64,000 bases of DNA from the NCBI RefSeq assembly GCF_900102055.1, contig NZ_FNBA01000002.1, positions 1-64,000 of the forward strand, in the 5' to 3' direction. Positions 1 to 11,491 of this stretch are shown here, in pieces. Under the pieces are notes generated by a model, which was not told the origin of the DNA, did no database searches, and worked only from the letters and a program-made list of their open reading frames with translations. Each line of letters starts with the position of its first letter. Position 1 is the stretch's first letter. Origin of the DNA: Ulvibacter litoralis. GTDB lineage: Bacteria > Bacteroidota > Bacteroidia > Flavobacteriales > Flavobacteriaceae. The position numbers and the translations under genes are program-made.

Positions 1-2
1 GC

Positions 3-56
3 AGCGGCATCCTCTTTATCGTGCTTTTCAAAACGATGAAGAGATATAGCGAATAG
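3..56 (+). CDS. C-terminal tail of a probable membrane protein (partial)
   Basis: The first bases hold an open frame from the left edge to a TAG at 54-56, encoding SGILFIVLFKTMKRYSE. A hydrophobic stretch followed by a short basic tail is what the end of a polytopic membrane protein, such as a transporter, looks like. It would be convergent with the minus-strand gene at 117-347. Only 17 residues are visible, so the family cannot be named and a chance open frame is possible. Confidence 0.35.
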   Translation, partial: SGILFIVLFKTMKRYSE

Positions 57-61
57 CCCGA

Positions 62-82
62 TCTCTATTTTTTCAATAGAGA
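62..82. terminator. Small hairpin between convergent genes
   Basis: TCTCTATT (62-69) and AATAGAGA (75-82) form a perfect 8-bp stem with a 5-nt loop, between the end of the partial plus-strand frame and the end of the minus-strand DUF6095 gene. There is no good U-tract on either side, so it is a weak candidate for a shared terminator. Confidence 0.3.
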
Positions 83-116
83 GGTGCCATAAGCAATAGT
101 ATGAAAGTTGAAATGC

Positions 117-347
117 TTAGTCGTTGAAAATGGACCGCATGATGGTTTGAATGCCTTTAAAACATAAATAAACCGCAAGAATCCCTAAGATGATGCCTAC
201 AGGGAAGAAGATGTAAAAACTGATATTATCTTTGTTTAAAAACCCTAAACTCATTAGATACGGACTTAAAAAAAGTATTGGCAGTGCGAATGCCATGTAT
301 TTAATCCCTCTTACTAATGTTTTGATGTTGGTGTGTCCTTTACTCAT
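117..347 (-). CDS. DUF6095-type small two-helix membrane protein
   Basis: This is a 76-residue inner-membrane protein with two predicted transmembrane helices (about residues 17-36 and 44-66) and short polar ends. It looks like the DUF6095 family, small flavobacterial membrane proteins of unknown function often found beside murQ. Its ATG lies inside the last codons of murQ, overlapping by 8 bp (340-347), so the two are translationally coupled and cotranscribed. A role in the cell envelope or peptidoglycan recycling follows only from this neighbour. Confidence 0.7.
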   Translation of the reverse strand: MSKGHTNIKTLVRGIKYMAFALPILFLSPYLMSLGFLNKDNISFYIFFPVGIILGILAVYLCFKGIQTIMRSIFND

Positions 348-1155
348 TTTTATAGGAATTAATGGCGTTACGAACGTTTTTGTGTTCTTTTAATAATTTT
401 TCAGCTTCAGACTTCTGAATGTTTAATTCACTCATCAGCATTTTCGTGCCTCGTTCTACAAGCTTGTTGTTGCTGAGTTGCATATCGACCATTTTATTGC
501 CTTTGATACGTCCTAATTGTATCATAGCAGTGGTAGAAATCATATTTAAAACTAGCTTTTGAGCTGTTCCTGCTTTCATGCGTGAGCTGCCCGTTACGAA
601 TTCTGGTCCTACAACGACTACAACTGGAAATGTAGCGGTAGTTGCTAATGGACTAGCTTCATTGCAGGTAATGCAACCTGTAGCGATATTGTTTTTATTG
701 CATTTTTCTAAGGCGCTAATAACATAAGGTGTCGTTCCGGAGGCTGCAATACCAATAACCACATCTTTTTCTGAAATGTTGTGTTCTAGTAAATCTTTCC
801 ATCCTTGATTTGTCGAGTCTTCTGCAAATTCTACGGCATCTCGAATGGCTTTATCACCACCTGCAATAATCCCAATCACCATTCCGTGAGGAACTCCAAA
901 AGTAGGAGGACATTCGCTAGCATCTACAATACCGAGTCGCCCACTTGTTCCTGCGCCAATGTAAAATAAGCGTCCGCCCTTTTTTATTCTTTCTGAAACA
1001 ATATTTGTGAGTTGTTCAATTTGTGGTAATGACTTTTCAACGGCTAAGGGTACTGTTTTATCTTCAGCGTTGATATGATGAAGCAATTCTGCTACATTCA
1101 TTTTTTCTAAATGATTGTATTTTGAATCAGATTCGGTGGTTTTGGTAAAGCTCAT
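340..1155 (-). CDS. murQ: N-acetylmuramic acid 6-phosphate etherase
   Basis: MurQ cleaves the D-lactyl ether of N-acetylmuramic acid 6-phosphate to give GlcNAc-6-phosphate and lactate, a cytoplasmic step of peptidoglycan recycling. The protein is a single SIS (sugar isomerase) domain with the family signature GAGTSGRLGIVDASECPPTFG in its N-terminal third, followed by GIAASGTTPYV and the TGSSRMKAGTAQK segment. At 271 residues it is slightly shorter than the usual 300. The frame extends two codons further to a TTG at 1161, but that TTG lies inside a TAACTTTG promoter element, so I take the ATG at 1155 (MSFTKTTES). It overlaps the downstream DUF6095 gene by 8 bp. Confidence 0.93.
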   Translation of the reverse strand: MSFTKTTESDSKYNHLEKMNVAELLHHINAEDKTVPLAVEKSLPQIEQLTNIVSERIKKGGRLFYIGAGTSGRLGIVDASECPPTFGVPHGMVIGIIAGGDKAIRDAVEFAEDSTNQGWKDLLEHNISEKDVVIGIAASGTTPYVISALEKCNKNNIATGCITCNEASPLATTATFPVVVVVGPEFVTGSSRMKAGTAQKLVLNMISTTAMIQLGRIKGNKMVDMQLSNNKLVERGTKMLMSELNIQKSEAEKLLKEHKNVRNAINSYKNE

Positions 1156-1158
1156 ATG

Positions 1159-1166
1159 CAAAGTTA
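1159..1166 (-). promoter_or_regulatory. -7 promoter element of murQ (TAACTTTG)
   Basis: Reading the minus strand, TAACTTTG matches the flavobacterial -7 consensus TAnnTTTG and ends 3 nt before the murQ ATG at 1155. Transcription would begin at or next to the A of the start codon, giving a leaderless message. I found no clear -33 TTG. Confidence 0.5.
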
Positions 1167-1189
1167 CATACTTTTAGGTATTCTGAATT

Positions 1190-1987
1190 TTATTGAACGG
1201 TATATTCTAAGGTTGAAATTTCAGAAATCCTAAAATATCCTAACGGAAAATTCGCTTCGTCTGTTTCATTGATAATATTCCCTCTAACGGTTGCAGGTTG
1301 GGTTTCAAAAGGACCACCGCCACTGCCTGTTTGTTGTAAGAGAATATACATAAAGTTATAAAACTGTTGGTTAACGCCGTATAAATTAAAGGTAAGTTCA
1401 TCTCCAGCAGCTAAATCTTCAGCTAGGTATAAAGCGAAAATTGAATTCCCATCAAAAAAATCGTCGTCATAAATATCTAGATCATCACCGCGCTCTGAAA
1501 ATGCTTCAAAGAAATAGTAATTCCCTAATCCTTCAGGATCTGTAAAGAAAACTTTTAGTTCAACATCCTCTCCTGTAAACCCTCCGTCGTTACGTTGTTC
1601 TACATATTCTAAGGGGGTTGTTCGGTATAATTTTTCAGTAGCTGTATAGGTTTCGTTTTGATGGATAATAGTAAGTGTGTAATTTACATCATCCTGAGGG
1701 ACAAATTCACTTTCATACACGCCATTTGCAGTATGTGTAAATGGAAAAATAGTTCCGTTATCACTTGTAATAGTTACCAAAGCGTCTGCTACAATTGGAA
1801 TTTCTTCATCGAAAAAAGGTGCTGTAGTAGTAAGTCTAATGCTAGGGTTAGAAGTTCCATCTTGTAATATATTGATACTTGCTTCTACCACCAAACGTGG
1901 ATCTGCGGTATTTAAGTCTACATCGACAACATCTTCACAAGCTGTTAAGATTCCGAAGAAAATAAAAAGGATACATAACTTTTTCAT
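1190..1987 (-). CDS. DUF4249 lipoprotein, partner of the TonB-dependent receptor
   Basis: This is a 265-residue lipoprotein with signal peptide MKKLCILFIFFGILTAC and an acidic stretch (EDVVDVDLN) directly after the acylated Cys17. DUF4249 proteins are Bacteroidota outer-membrane lipoproteins of unknown biochemical function, usually encoded right after a TonB-dependent receptor. That is the case here: the receptor gene ends 3 bp upstream. An N-terminal beta-sandwich-like region (PRLVVEASI, NGVYES, YTLTI) fits the family. A role as surface accessory or ligand-binding subunit of the receptor is inferred from this pairing. Confidence 0.82.
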   Translation of the reverse strand: MKKLCILFIFFGILTACEDVVDVDLNTADPRLVVEASINILQDGTSNPSIRLTTTAPFFDEEIPIVADALVTITSDNGTIFPFTHTANGVYESEFVPQDDVNYTLTIIHQNETYTATEKLYRTTPLEYVEQRNDGGFTGEDVELKVFFTDPEGLGNYYFFEAFSERGDDLDIYDDDFFDGNSIFALYLAEDLAAGDELTFNLYGVNQQFYNFMYILLQQTGSGGGPFETQPATVRGNIINETDEANFPLGYFRISEISTLEYTVQ

Positions 1988-1990
1988 AGC

Positions 1991-4351
1991 TTAAAATTTA
2001 AAGTTATAAGTGATTGCGGGAATACGACCAAAAATGGAAAGTCGGGTTGCTTCATTTTGTCCATTGTCGGTATTTTCAGAAAAAGAGATAGACGCTGCGT
2101 TTTTACGTCCGTAGGCGTTGTACAAACTGAACACCCATTCACCTTGCCATCTTTTCTTGCTGTCGGGCTTTGGAGTCCAAGTCGCCGAAAGATCCATTCT
2201 GTGGAAGGCAGGAAGACGACTGCTGTTTCTGTCTTCATACACAGGAATCACTTCGTTGTTGTACACGTATTGTCCGTTAGGGTAGGTGGTTGGTCGTCCC
2301 GTTTGATATACTAGATTAGCACCAAACGACCATTTTTTTGAAAGTTCGTATTGTCCTGTGATGGATAAATCATGTGTTTTGTCCCAACCAGAACTATACC
2401 ACTCCCCATTATTAATTCCGGCTTCTTCAGGAGTTCTACCAGGTGTTTTTTGTTCACTTTTAGATAAGGTGTACGCAATCCAACCTTGTAGTTTTCCTTC
2501 CGTTTTTTTGAAGAGCACTTCTAGTCCATACGATCTTGCTTCTCCGTTTAATATAATTTGTTCTACTGCATTATTTGCTATTAAGTCGGAGCCATCTACA
2601 TAGTCAATTCTATTTTTCACTTCTTTGTAATAGGTTTCCACTTCGAGTGAATAGTTTTCAAATGCTTTAAAATAACCAACAGCCACTTGATCGGCAAGTT
2701 GAGGGTCGATGTACTTTCCGCTAGGCGCATAGATATCGAAAGGAGTAGGCGAGGTGGTATTTGAAATTAAATGAATGTATTGTGTCATTCTATTGTAACT
2801 CGCTTTTATAGATGACTTTTCATTTAATTGGTATGCCAATGCAAATCTTGGTTCTAAATTCGCAAAAGAACGCATGGTTTTGCTTTTGCTCATAGAAAGT
2901 GTATCTATAGGAGTTGCTTTTTCGTAGATTTTCAATTCTTGATTGTACAGAATAGGATTGTCATTTTCATAGAGGTATAATTCTTCTTGTCCTAAACGAT
3001 TAAACGTAGAAACACGAAGCCCTGCTTGAACCGATAGGTTTTCTGTAATATCGATCTCAGCATCTACGTAACCTGCATTTTCAAAAGCGTATTTATCGGT
3101 TAGTTTAAAAGGATTGATTCCCGATGCTTCGCTAGTAGGCTGAACGTCTCCAGGATTGAATTTGTAATAAATACTGTTTACACCATACCGAAGTTGGATG
3201 TCGTTTGAAAGGTAATGACGTAAATCGTATTTAAAGTTGAAGTTTCGAACACCACTATCAAACTGAAAATCGACAAAATTTAATTCTAATCCGTAGTAAT
3301 AATCTGAGTAGATTAGGGAAAGATTTGAAAACAGTTTTTCTGAAAATAAATGATTCCAACGTAGATTTAACGTTGAGTTTCCGAAGGTGTTTGAAAAGGA
3401 ATCGCTAATATTAAAAACGTCCCTTCCAAAATATCCCGAAACAAATAAGGTGTTGTTTTCGTCTAGATTGTAACTTAATTTGGTGTTTAAATCGTAAAAT
3501 AACGCTTTGCTGTCAATATCGAACAATGGCAAGAATAAATGCGCATAACTACTACGCCCTCCAATTAAAAAAGAGGCTTTGTCTTTTACGATAGGCCCTT
3601 CTAGTAATAGTCTGCTTGCGATGAGTCCGATTCCACCAGAGGCTTTAAATTGTTTTTTGTTTCCATCTTTTTGGTAAATATCCAATACAGACGAAGCCCT
3701 TCCTCCATAGCGTGCTGGAATTCCTCCTTTGTATAAGGTTAGTTCCTTGATGGCATCAGGATTGAACACTGAAAAGAATCCAAATAAATGCGAAGAGTTG
3801 TAAAGTGTTGCTTCATCTAAAAGGATTAAATTTTGATCGGCAGCACCTCCACGCACATTAAATCCACTAGCGCCTTCTCCAGCATTGGTAACACCCGGAA
3901 GCAAGGTAATTGCTTTTAAAACATCTGCTTCTCCCAGAACTACGGGAATTTTTTTAATGGTGCTCGCAGAAAGTGAATTTGCACTCATTTGCGGTTTCCG
4001 AATGTTTATTTTTTCAATATCTACTTTTAGAATCACTTCGTCTAGTTGTTCGGAGTCTTCGGAAAGGGACTGATTTATTTTTAAGTTTTCGGTTACGGTA
4101 ATTGTTTCCTTTTTAGTACCGAATCCGATGCTACTAAAATAGAGCTCGTGAGTTCCGGCGGGTAAGGAGATGGAGTAGAATCCATATTCATTGGTAATGG
4201 CTCCGAGTTGTAGTTCGGGTACAATTACGTTTACACCAATTAATGTTTCGCCTGTTTCGGCTTCTAAAACTGTACCACTCACCGTGTATTTTTCTTGTGC
4301 GTAGCCTAAAAGTGTTCCGAAGAGAAAAAGAAATAGGAATTGTATTTTCAC
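1991..4351 (-). CDS. TonB-dependent outer-membrane receptor with carboxypeptidase-regulatory-like N-terminal domain
   Basis: This is a 786-residue outer-membrane importer energised by TonB/ExbBD. A signal peptide (residues 1-18, cut near GYAQ) is followed by a CarboxypepD_reg-like beta-sandwich (about 23-100: VSGTVLEAETGETLIGVNV, NEYGFYSISLPAG). The plug domain (about 115-225) includes the canonical GASGFNVRGGAADQNLILLD and GGIPARYGGRASSVLDI. The rest is a long beta-barrel rich in alternating aromatics, ending in NFKF with the terminal aromatic typical of BamA substrates. It is the upstream partner of the DUF4249 lipoprotein. The substrate is unknown; no SusD-like gene is present, so a polysaccharide-utilisation system is not indicated. 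Confidence 0.92.
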   Translation of the reverse strand: MKIQFLFLFLFGTLLGYAQEKYTVSGTVLEAETGETLIGVNVIVPELQLGAITNEYGFYSISLPAGTHELYFSSIGFGTKKETITVTENLKINQSLSEDSEQLDEVILKVDIEKINIRKPQMSANSLSASTIKKIPVVLGEADVLKAITLLPGVTNAGEGASGFNVRGGAADQNLILLDEATLYNSSHLFGFFSVFNPDAIKELTLYKGGIPARYGGRASSVLDIYQKDGNKKQFKASGGIGLIASRLLLEGPIVKDKASFLIGGRSSYAHLFLPLFDIDSKALFYDLNTKLSYNLDENNTLFVSGYFGRDVFNISDSFSNTFGNSTLNLRWNHLFSEKLFSNLSLIYSDYYYGLELNFVDFQFDSGVRNFNFKYDLRHYLSNDIQLRYGVNSIYYKFNPGDVQPTSEASGINPFKLTDKYAFENAGYVDAEIDITENLSVQAGLRVSTFNRLGQEELYLYENDNPILYNQELKIYEKATPIDTLSMSKSKTMRSFANLEPRFALAYQLNEKSSIKASYNRMTQYIHLISNTTSPTPFDIYAPSGKYIDPQLADQVAVGYFKAFENYSLEVETYYKEVKNRIDYVDGSDLIANNAVEQIILNGEARSYGLEVLFKKTEGKLQGWIAYTLSKSEQKTPGRTPEEAGINNGEWYSSGWDKTHDLSITGQYELSKKWSFGANLVYQTGRPTTYPNGQYVYNNEVIPVYEDRNSSRLPAFHRMDLSATWTPKPDSKKRWQGEWVFSLYNAYGRKNAASISFSENTDNGQNEATRLSIFGRIPAITYNFKF

Positions 4352-4372
4352 GATTTGAGGTTGTTAAATTAA

Positions 4373-4399
4373 AAAGCCTTCAGTGGGTCTGAAGGCTTT
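4373..4399 (-). terminator. Rho-independent terminator after icd
   Basis: A perfect 11-bp stem (4373-4383 AAAGCCTTCAG with 4389-4399) and a 5-nt loop lie just past the icd stop. On the minus strand it is followed by a T-rich run. It also separates icd from the TonB receptor gene. Confidence 0.85.
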
Positions 4400-4414
4400 A
4401 AAACGTAGTACAAA

Positions 4415-7256
<2,842 letters not shown>

Positions 7257-7283
7257 AAAGCCTTCAAGAAACTTGAAGGCTTT
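7257..7283 (-). terminator. Rho-independent terminator after rplS
   Basis: A perfect 12-bp stem (7257-7268 AAAGCCTTCAAG with 7272-7283) has a 3-nt loop and is followed on the minus strand by a run of T. It lies 21 bp past the rplS stop. Confidence 0.9.
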
Positions 7284-7304
7284 TGTATTGTTAAGATTGA
7301 AATA

Positions 7305-7655
7305 CTAGTATCTCTTCTCTTTAATTCTTGCTTTTTTACCAGTAAGACCTCTAAAGTAGTAAATACGTTTTCTACGTACACTTCCTTTTTTGTTGATCTC
7401 AATTTTCTGTAGTGCAGGTAAATTCACAGGGAAAATACGCTCAACACCAATAGTTCCTGACATTTTTCTAATTGTAAAAGTTTGAGTAACTCCCGTTCCT
7501 TTTACTTGAATAACAACTCCTCTAAAAAACTGAGTTCTTGTTTTTTCACCCTCGCGGATTTCGTAGTACACAGTAATTGTGTCTCCAGCTCCAAACTGAG
7601 GAAAATCTTTTGTCTCAACGAATTCGTTTTGAACAAATTTAATTAACTCTTCCAT
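7305..7655 (-). CDS. rplS: 50S ribosomal protein L19
   Basis: L19 is a 116-residue component of the large ribosomal subunit near the 30S interface. Family hallmarks are FGAGDTITVYYEIREGEKTRTQFFRGVVI, the GVERIFPVNLPALQKIEI segment and the basic C-terminus RRKRIYYFRGLTGKKARIKEKRY. In many bacteria rplS directly follows trmD; here the order on the minus strand is trmD, DUF885, a 280-bp gap, then rplS with its own promoter. A leader of roughly 70 nt before the ATG leaves room for autogenous regulation, which is not demonstrated. Confidence 0.97.
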   Translation of the reverse strand: MEELIKFVQNEFVETKDFPQFGAGDTITVYYEIREGEKTRTQFFRGVVIQVKGTGVTQTFTIRKMSGTIGVERIFPVNLPALQKIEINKKGSVRRKRIYYFRGLTGKKARIKEKRY

Positions 7656-7726
7656 TTTTATTAAATACTAAAGTTTTTATTAAAACAACATTCACGTTTC
7701 TCGCCAGAGGTTGGATTAAGTGGGTG

Positions 7727-7756
7727 CAAAAATAACTAAATTATATAATGTAACAA
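7727..7756 (-). promoter_or_regulatory. rplS promoter with -33 TTG and -7 TATTTTTG
   Basis: On the minus strand TTG (7756-7754) is separated by 19 bp from TATTTTTG (7734-7727). This matches the Bacteroidota/flavobacterial sigma-A consensus TTG-N(17-23)-TAnnTTTG, and is the most complete promoter I can see in the window. The predicted start is about 70 nt before the rplS ATG. Confidence 0.65.
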
Positions 7757-7804
7757 GTCTTTCCTCGCTTTTTTATACGATATATTCCTGTTTTTAATTG
7801 TTTT

Positions 7805-7919
7805 GGCGTTTCCTTCTGCTCCTTTTCGAAACTCAAAGCAGCAAAGGCCACGCTTTCGGTAGTCGCTTCCCAATTTCCAATTGGGAGAGCTCCAACAATA
7901 CCTCAATCGTTAACGCGGT
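7805..7919. repeat. Structured intergenic element with imperfect terminal inverted repeats
   Basis: The element runs from GGCGTT (7805) to AACGCGG (7912-7918), whose ends are imperfectly complementary. Inside is a perfect hairpin TCCCAATT/AATTGGGA (7868-7875, 7879-7886) and a shorter CTGCT/AGCAG pair. Local composition is more GC-rich than surrounding intergenic DNA. From memory it resembles dispersed flavobacterial intergenic repeats that start GGCGTT and end near TAACGCGG; I could not verify this. Only one copy is in the window. Confidence 0.4.
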
Positions 7920-7936
7920 TAAAAAGAACTAAAGTC

Positions 7937-9733
7937 CTATTTCTTTTCAGCTTCAATCCAGCTATTTATTTTCGCTTCTAAAACGGCAATAGGGACACAT
8001 CCTGTTTCTAACACTTGGTTGTGGTATTCTCTAATATCAAACGAATCACCTAGTTCTTTTTCAGCTTTGGCACGTAACTCTTTAATCTTTAACTGTCCAA
8101 TTTTATACGACAATGCTTGCCCTGGGTTTGCCATGTAGCGTTCTATTTCCGAAGTAATGCCTGCTTCACTTTCAGCTTCGTTGTCAAGTGAGTATTGAAT
8201 CGCTTTTTCGCGAGTCCACCCTTTTGCGTGCATTCCAGTATCAACAACCAAACGTACCGCTCTGTGCATCTCGGCACCTAACATTCCGAAGTACTGATAT
8301 GGATCGGTATACAAACCCAGTTCTTTTCCTAACGACTCGCTGTACAATGCCCAACCTTCACCGTAACCACTGTACCATAATGTTTTTCTAAACTGAGGTA
8401 ATTCGGTGCTTTCTTGTGTTAACGAAATTTGATAGTGATGTCCAGGAATGGCTTCGTGTAAAAACAACGACTCGTCGCTATACACATTGTATTTTGTGGC
8501 ATCTGGAATTGGCGTGTAAAAAATACCTGGACGAGTCCCATCTAGCGATCCTGGATTGTATTCGGCACTGGCAGAGTTTTCTCTAAAAGCTTCTGTTTGA
8601 CGCACCTCAAATGCCGTTTTTGGTTTTTTGTCAAATAATTTTTCCAATTGTGGCTGCATGGTAGCGTAAATAGCATTAAAGTTGTCGATGATCTCTTTAG
8701 GCTCTTTGTATGGCATTAAGTCTTTGCTTGTGCGAACGTGGTTAAAAAACGCCTTTAAACTTCCTTTAAAACCTACTTGGTTTTTGATTTCTTCCATTTC
8801 CGAAGAAATTCGAGCAACTTCCGACAATCCTAACTGGTGAATCTCTTCCGCAGTCATATTGGTTGTGGTGTATAATTTTATTTGATGTTGGTAATATGCT
8901 TCTCCGTTTGGAATGGCATCAATTCCGCTAGACGCTCTTCCGGCTTCCAAGTATTCGTTTGCCATAAAGTTATGCAGACTTGTGTAGGCTGGAATGACTT
9001 TGGTCGTAATCATTTTTGAAAAATCGGAAGATATTTTCTTTTTATCCTCGGCCGAAAAATCGCTCGGTAAGTTTTTAATAGGTCCGTAAAATAGATGTTC
9101 TTTTAAGTTGGGTTGCATCATTTCTTTTAACTGCGGAATCACTTTTACAATTAATGATTTTGGAAGTACGTAGCCTTCTTTCATTCCTTGTCTCATATTT
9201 TTTTCAGCAGAAGCCAACCATTTTAAATAGCCATCTACTCTTTTCTCCCAATTGCTGTAGTCTTGTACCGTTTTAAAAGGTTGAGCACTGGCGCCACTGG
9301 CTAATTGTCCCATCATTAAATTAACAGACCACATCTGATCGATCGGGAAGTATTGAAAATTTTTAAATTCAAAAGTTTCTAGGTTGATATCACATTCCCA
9401 CGCTAAAATAGCCTTGCTCATTTGTTCGCTTTCCGAAAGAGAGCTGTCATCGTAGTTTGCAAGTGCTTCTTTATAGTTTTGATAATACGCTTTCACGGTA
9501 TTGATTTGCGTGCTGTCTAATGCATTTGGAAACTGATCGTTGTAACGTGTGTCTCCAGAAAAAGTAGCGCCCAACGGATTCAACTTTAAACCTTCTTCGT
9601 AATAATTGTCTAAAAGGTCATTGAACGGAATGACTTCAGCAGTCGTGCCATTTTCTTTTTTAGCTTCGTTTTTACACGCTACAAATAGCAATGTAAGGCA
9701 AATGAGCGTACTTATTTTTCGTATCATAAACAT
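7937..9733 (-). CDS. DUF885 family lipoprotein, putative zinc-metallopeptidase-like
   Basis: This is a 598-residue lipoprotein with signal MFMIRKISTLICLTLLFVAC (an alternative ATG two codons later at 9727) and a Lys/Glu-rich linker after the Cys. It matches DUF885, large helical proteins with an HExxxxHH-type motif, visible here as HEAIPGHHYQI about two-thirds along; the conserved GWALYSE follows. Some relatives are annotated as peptidases, but the substrate is unknown. It sits between trmD (20 bp upstream) and rplS, an unusual insertion in the usual trmD-rplS pair. Confidence 0.88.
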   Translation of the reverse strand: MFMIRKISTLICLTLLFVACKNEAKKENGTTAEVIPFNDLLDNYYEEGLKLNPLGATFSGDTRYNDQFPNALDSTQINTVKAYYQNYKEALANYDDSSLSESEQMSKAILAWECDINLETFEFKNFQYFPIDQMWSVNLMMGQLASGASAQPFKTVQDYSNWEKRVDGYLKWLASAEKNMRQGMKEGYVLPKSLIVKVIPQLKEMMQPNLKEHLFYGPIKNLPSDFSAEDKKKISSDFSKMITTKVIPAYTSLHNFMANEYLEAGRASSGIDAIPNGEAYYQHQIKLYTTTNMTAEEIHQLGLSEVARISSEMEEIKNQVGFKGSLKAFFNHVRTSKDLMPYKEPKEIIDNFNAIYATMQPQLEKLFDKKPKTAFEVRQTEAFRENSASAEYNPGSLDGTRPGIFYTPIPDATKYNVYSDESLFLHEAIPGHHYQISLTQESTELPQFRKTLWYSGYGEGWALYSESLGKELGLYTDPYQYFGMLGAEMHRAVRLVVDTGMHAKGWTREKAIQYSLDNEAESEAGITSEIERYMANPGQALSYKIGQLKIKELRAKAEKELGDSFDIREYHNQVLETGCVPIAVLEAKINSWIEAEKK

Positions 9734-9753
9734 GGTTTTAAAAAATGGATTGG

Positions 9754-10431
9754 TTAGTCTTCTAATAAGTCTGGACGTCTGTCCTCGGTGTGCTTCAATG
9801 CTTCCTCTTCGCGCCAGGTTTCAATTTTTGCGGTGTGACCACTTAGTAGTATTTCAGGAACCTTCCATCCTTTATAGTCCGCTGGACGCGTATAGATTGG
9901 AGGTGCCAGCAATCCATCTTGAAACGAATCGGTTAATGCACTTGTTTCATTTCCTAAAACCCCAGGGATAAGTCGAATCACGGCATCACAAAGTACTGCG
10001 GCTCCGAGTTCGCCGCCACTTAGAACAAAATCGCCTATAGAAATTTCGCGGGTTATAAATTGATCGCGAACGCGTTGATCTACTCCTTTATAATGTCCAC
10101 AAAGAATAATAATGTTTTCTTGTAACGATACCTGATTGGCAATCCCTTGAGTTAAGGTTTCACCGTCGGGTGTCATGTAAATAATCTCGTCGTAGTGTCT
10201 CGCTTCCTTTAGTTTCGAAATGCATTTGTCAATGGGTTCTATCATCATTACCATACCAGCACCGCCACCAAATTGGTAATCGTCAATTTGGTTGTAACTA
10301 TTGGTAGAGAAGTCACGTAAATTGTGCATGTGCACTTCTACCAGCCCTTTTTCAATGGCTCTCTTTAAAATGGAAGCCTCAAACGGACTTGTAAGTAATT
10401 CGGGGAGTACTGTTATAATATCTATGCGCAT
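9754..10431 (-). CDS. trmD: tRNA (guanine-N1)-methyltransferase
   Basis: TrmD methylates G37 of tRNAs that read CNN codons, using SAM, and so prevents +1 frameshifting. The 225-residue protein has the trefoil-knot SPOUT fold signatures: [36 protein letters not shown] and [15 protein letters not shown], and ends with the C-terminal helical region ([15 protein letters not shown]). It starts at ATG 10431, 4 bp after the TPR gene stop, so it is cotranscribed with that gene. Confidence 0.97.
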   Translation of the reverse strand: MRIDIITVLPELLTSPFEASILKRAIEKGLVEVHMHNLRDFSTNSYNQIDDYQFGGGAGMVMMIEPIDKCISKLKEARHYDEIIYMTPDGETLTQGIANQVSLQENIIILCGHYKGVDQRVRDQFITREISIGDFVLSGGELGAAVLCDAVIRLIPGVLGNETSALTDSFQDGLLAPPIYTRPADYKGWKVPEILLSGHTAKIETWREEEALKHTEDRRPDLLED

Positions 10432-10435
10432 TGGC

Positions 10436-10930
10436 TTATTGTAATTCTTTTTTTAGTTTGCAACGATCGATAGAATCTTTCGCGCGATTTAGGACGTTCT
10501 TGTCTAATGTATTCATACCGCATTTTTTATAATACGTTATTGCTTCGTCTAAATTTCCTTGTTGTTCGTACATGATAGCATATTCATTGTACATGGTTGC
10601 TAATGTAATCCCCGGAATGGTAATAGCGGTATCTAACAGTTTCTTTAAGTCGTCGAACTTTCCGAGGGTAGAAAGCAGCACGGCATAATTATAATATACT
10701 GCAGGATACAAAGGGGTTTTCTCCAAACAAAGTTTGTAAAGCGTTTCTCCTTTTTCGTATTCCTTAAATTTAACTTCGTACAAATATCCTAAGTGATTGT
10801 ATGCTTTTCCGAAGTTGGAATCGATATCAATAATTTTTTCAAGGATGTTTGAAGCTACTTCGTATTTTCCATTTTTAATTTCGAGGTTTGCTTGGTTAAG
10901 CATTTCCTCTAGTTTGGTAAGGTGATCCAT
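10436..10930 (-). CDS. Tetratricopeptide-repeat protein
   Basis: This is a 164-residue cytoplasmic protein without a signal peptide, made of three to four TPR units (around residues 22-56, 57-90 and 109-142; [27 protein letters not shown] and [23 protein letters not shown] show the A/G/Y pattern). Such proteins are scaffolds; no partner can be named. It lies 4 bp before trmD, so the two are probably coexpressed. Confidence 0.8.
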   Translation of the reverse strand: MDHLTKLEEMLNQANLEIKNGKYEVASNILEKIIDIDSNFGKAYNHLGYLYEVKFKEYEKGETLYKLCLEKTPLYPAVYYNYAVLLSTLGKFDDLKKLLDTAITIPGITLATMYNEYAIMYEQQGNLDEAITYYKKCGMNTLDKNVLNRAKDSIDRCKLKKELQ

Positions 10931-10973
10931 AACGAACGAATTTAGAGTGTAAAAATAGCGTATTTATGACAAA

Positions 10974-11414
10974 TTACGCTTCCCAAGTGAAATGATTCAC
11001 ATGGGTGTCTTTTTTCCAGCCGAGACGTTGGTATAACTTCTGGGCAGGATTGTCGACATCTGTTTCGAGGGTTAAGCCTTTGCTTCCTTCAGAAATTGCA
11101 AAAAGTTTGGCGGTTTCCATAAGAGCTTCGCCAACGCCTTTTTTACGTGCTTCGGAAGCGACATAGAGATCATTTAAGATGTAAGTTCGCTGCATAGAAA
11201 CGGATGAAAAGCTTGGATACAATTGTGTAAACCCCAATCCCGTTCCATCGGGCGCAATTGCCAAGAAAATCACAGAGTCTTTCTTTTGAAAACGCTCGGT
11301 TAAAAAAGTACGTGCGGCTTCAGGATTTGAAGCTTGCTTGTAAAACATGCGATAGCCATTAAATAACGGAACGAGTTGATCTAAATCTGCTTCAGTGGCT
11401 TTGTTTACTTTCAT
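10974..11414 (-). CDS. GNAT family N-acetyltransferase
   Basis: This is a 146-residue single-domain GNAT protein. Motif A for acetyl-CoA binding is visible as LYVASEARKKGVGEALMETA, followed by the beta-bulge region LTLETDVDNPAQKLYQRLGWKKD. The substrate is unknown; such proteins modify amines on small molecules or protein N-termini. It lies immediately downstream of the lipoprotein array with 77 bp between, and I see no terminator there, so read-through from the array is possible. Confidence 0.88.
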   Translation of the reverse strand: MKVNKATEADLDQLVPLFNGYRMFYKQASNPEAARTFLTERFQKKDSVIFLAIAPDGTGLGFTQLYPSFSSVSMQRTYILNDLYVASEARKKGVGEALMETAKLFAISEGSKGLTLETDVDNPAQKLYQRLGWKKDTHVNHFTWEA

Positions 11415-11491
11415 CCCTTAAAGATAGGAGTTCTAATTGATATTCAAAATGTTACATCATGAAATAGAACTATCTGTCTTTCCGAAGAAAA

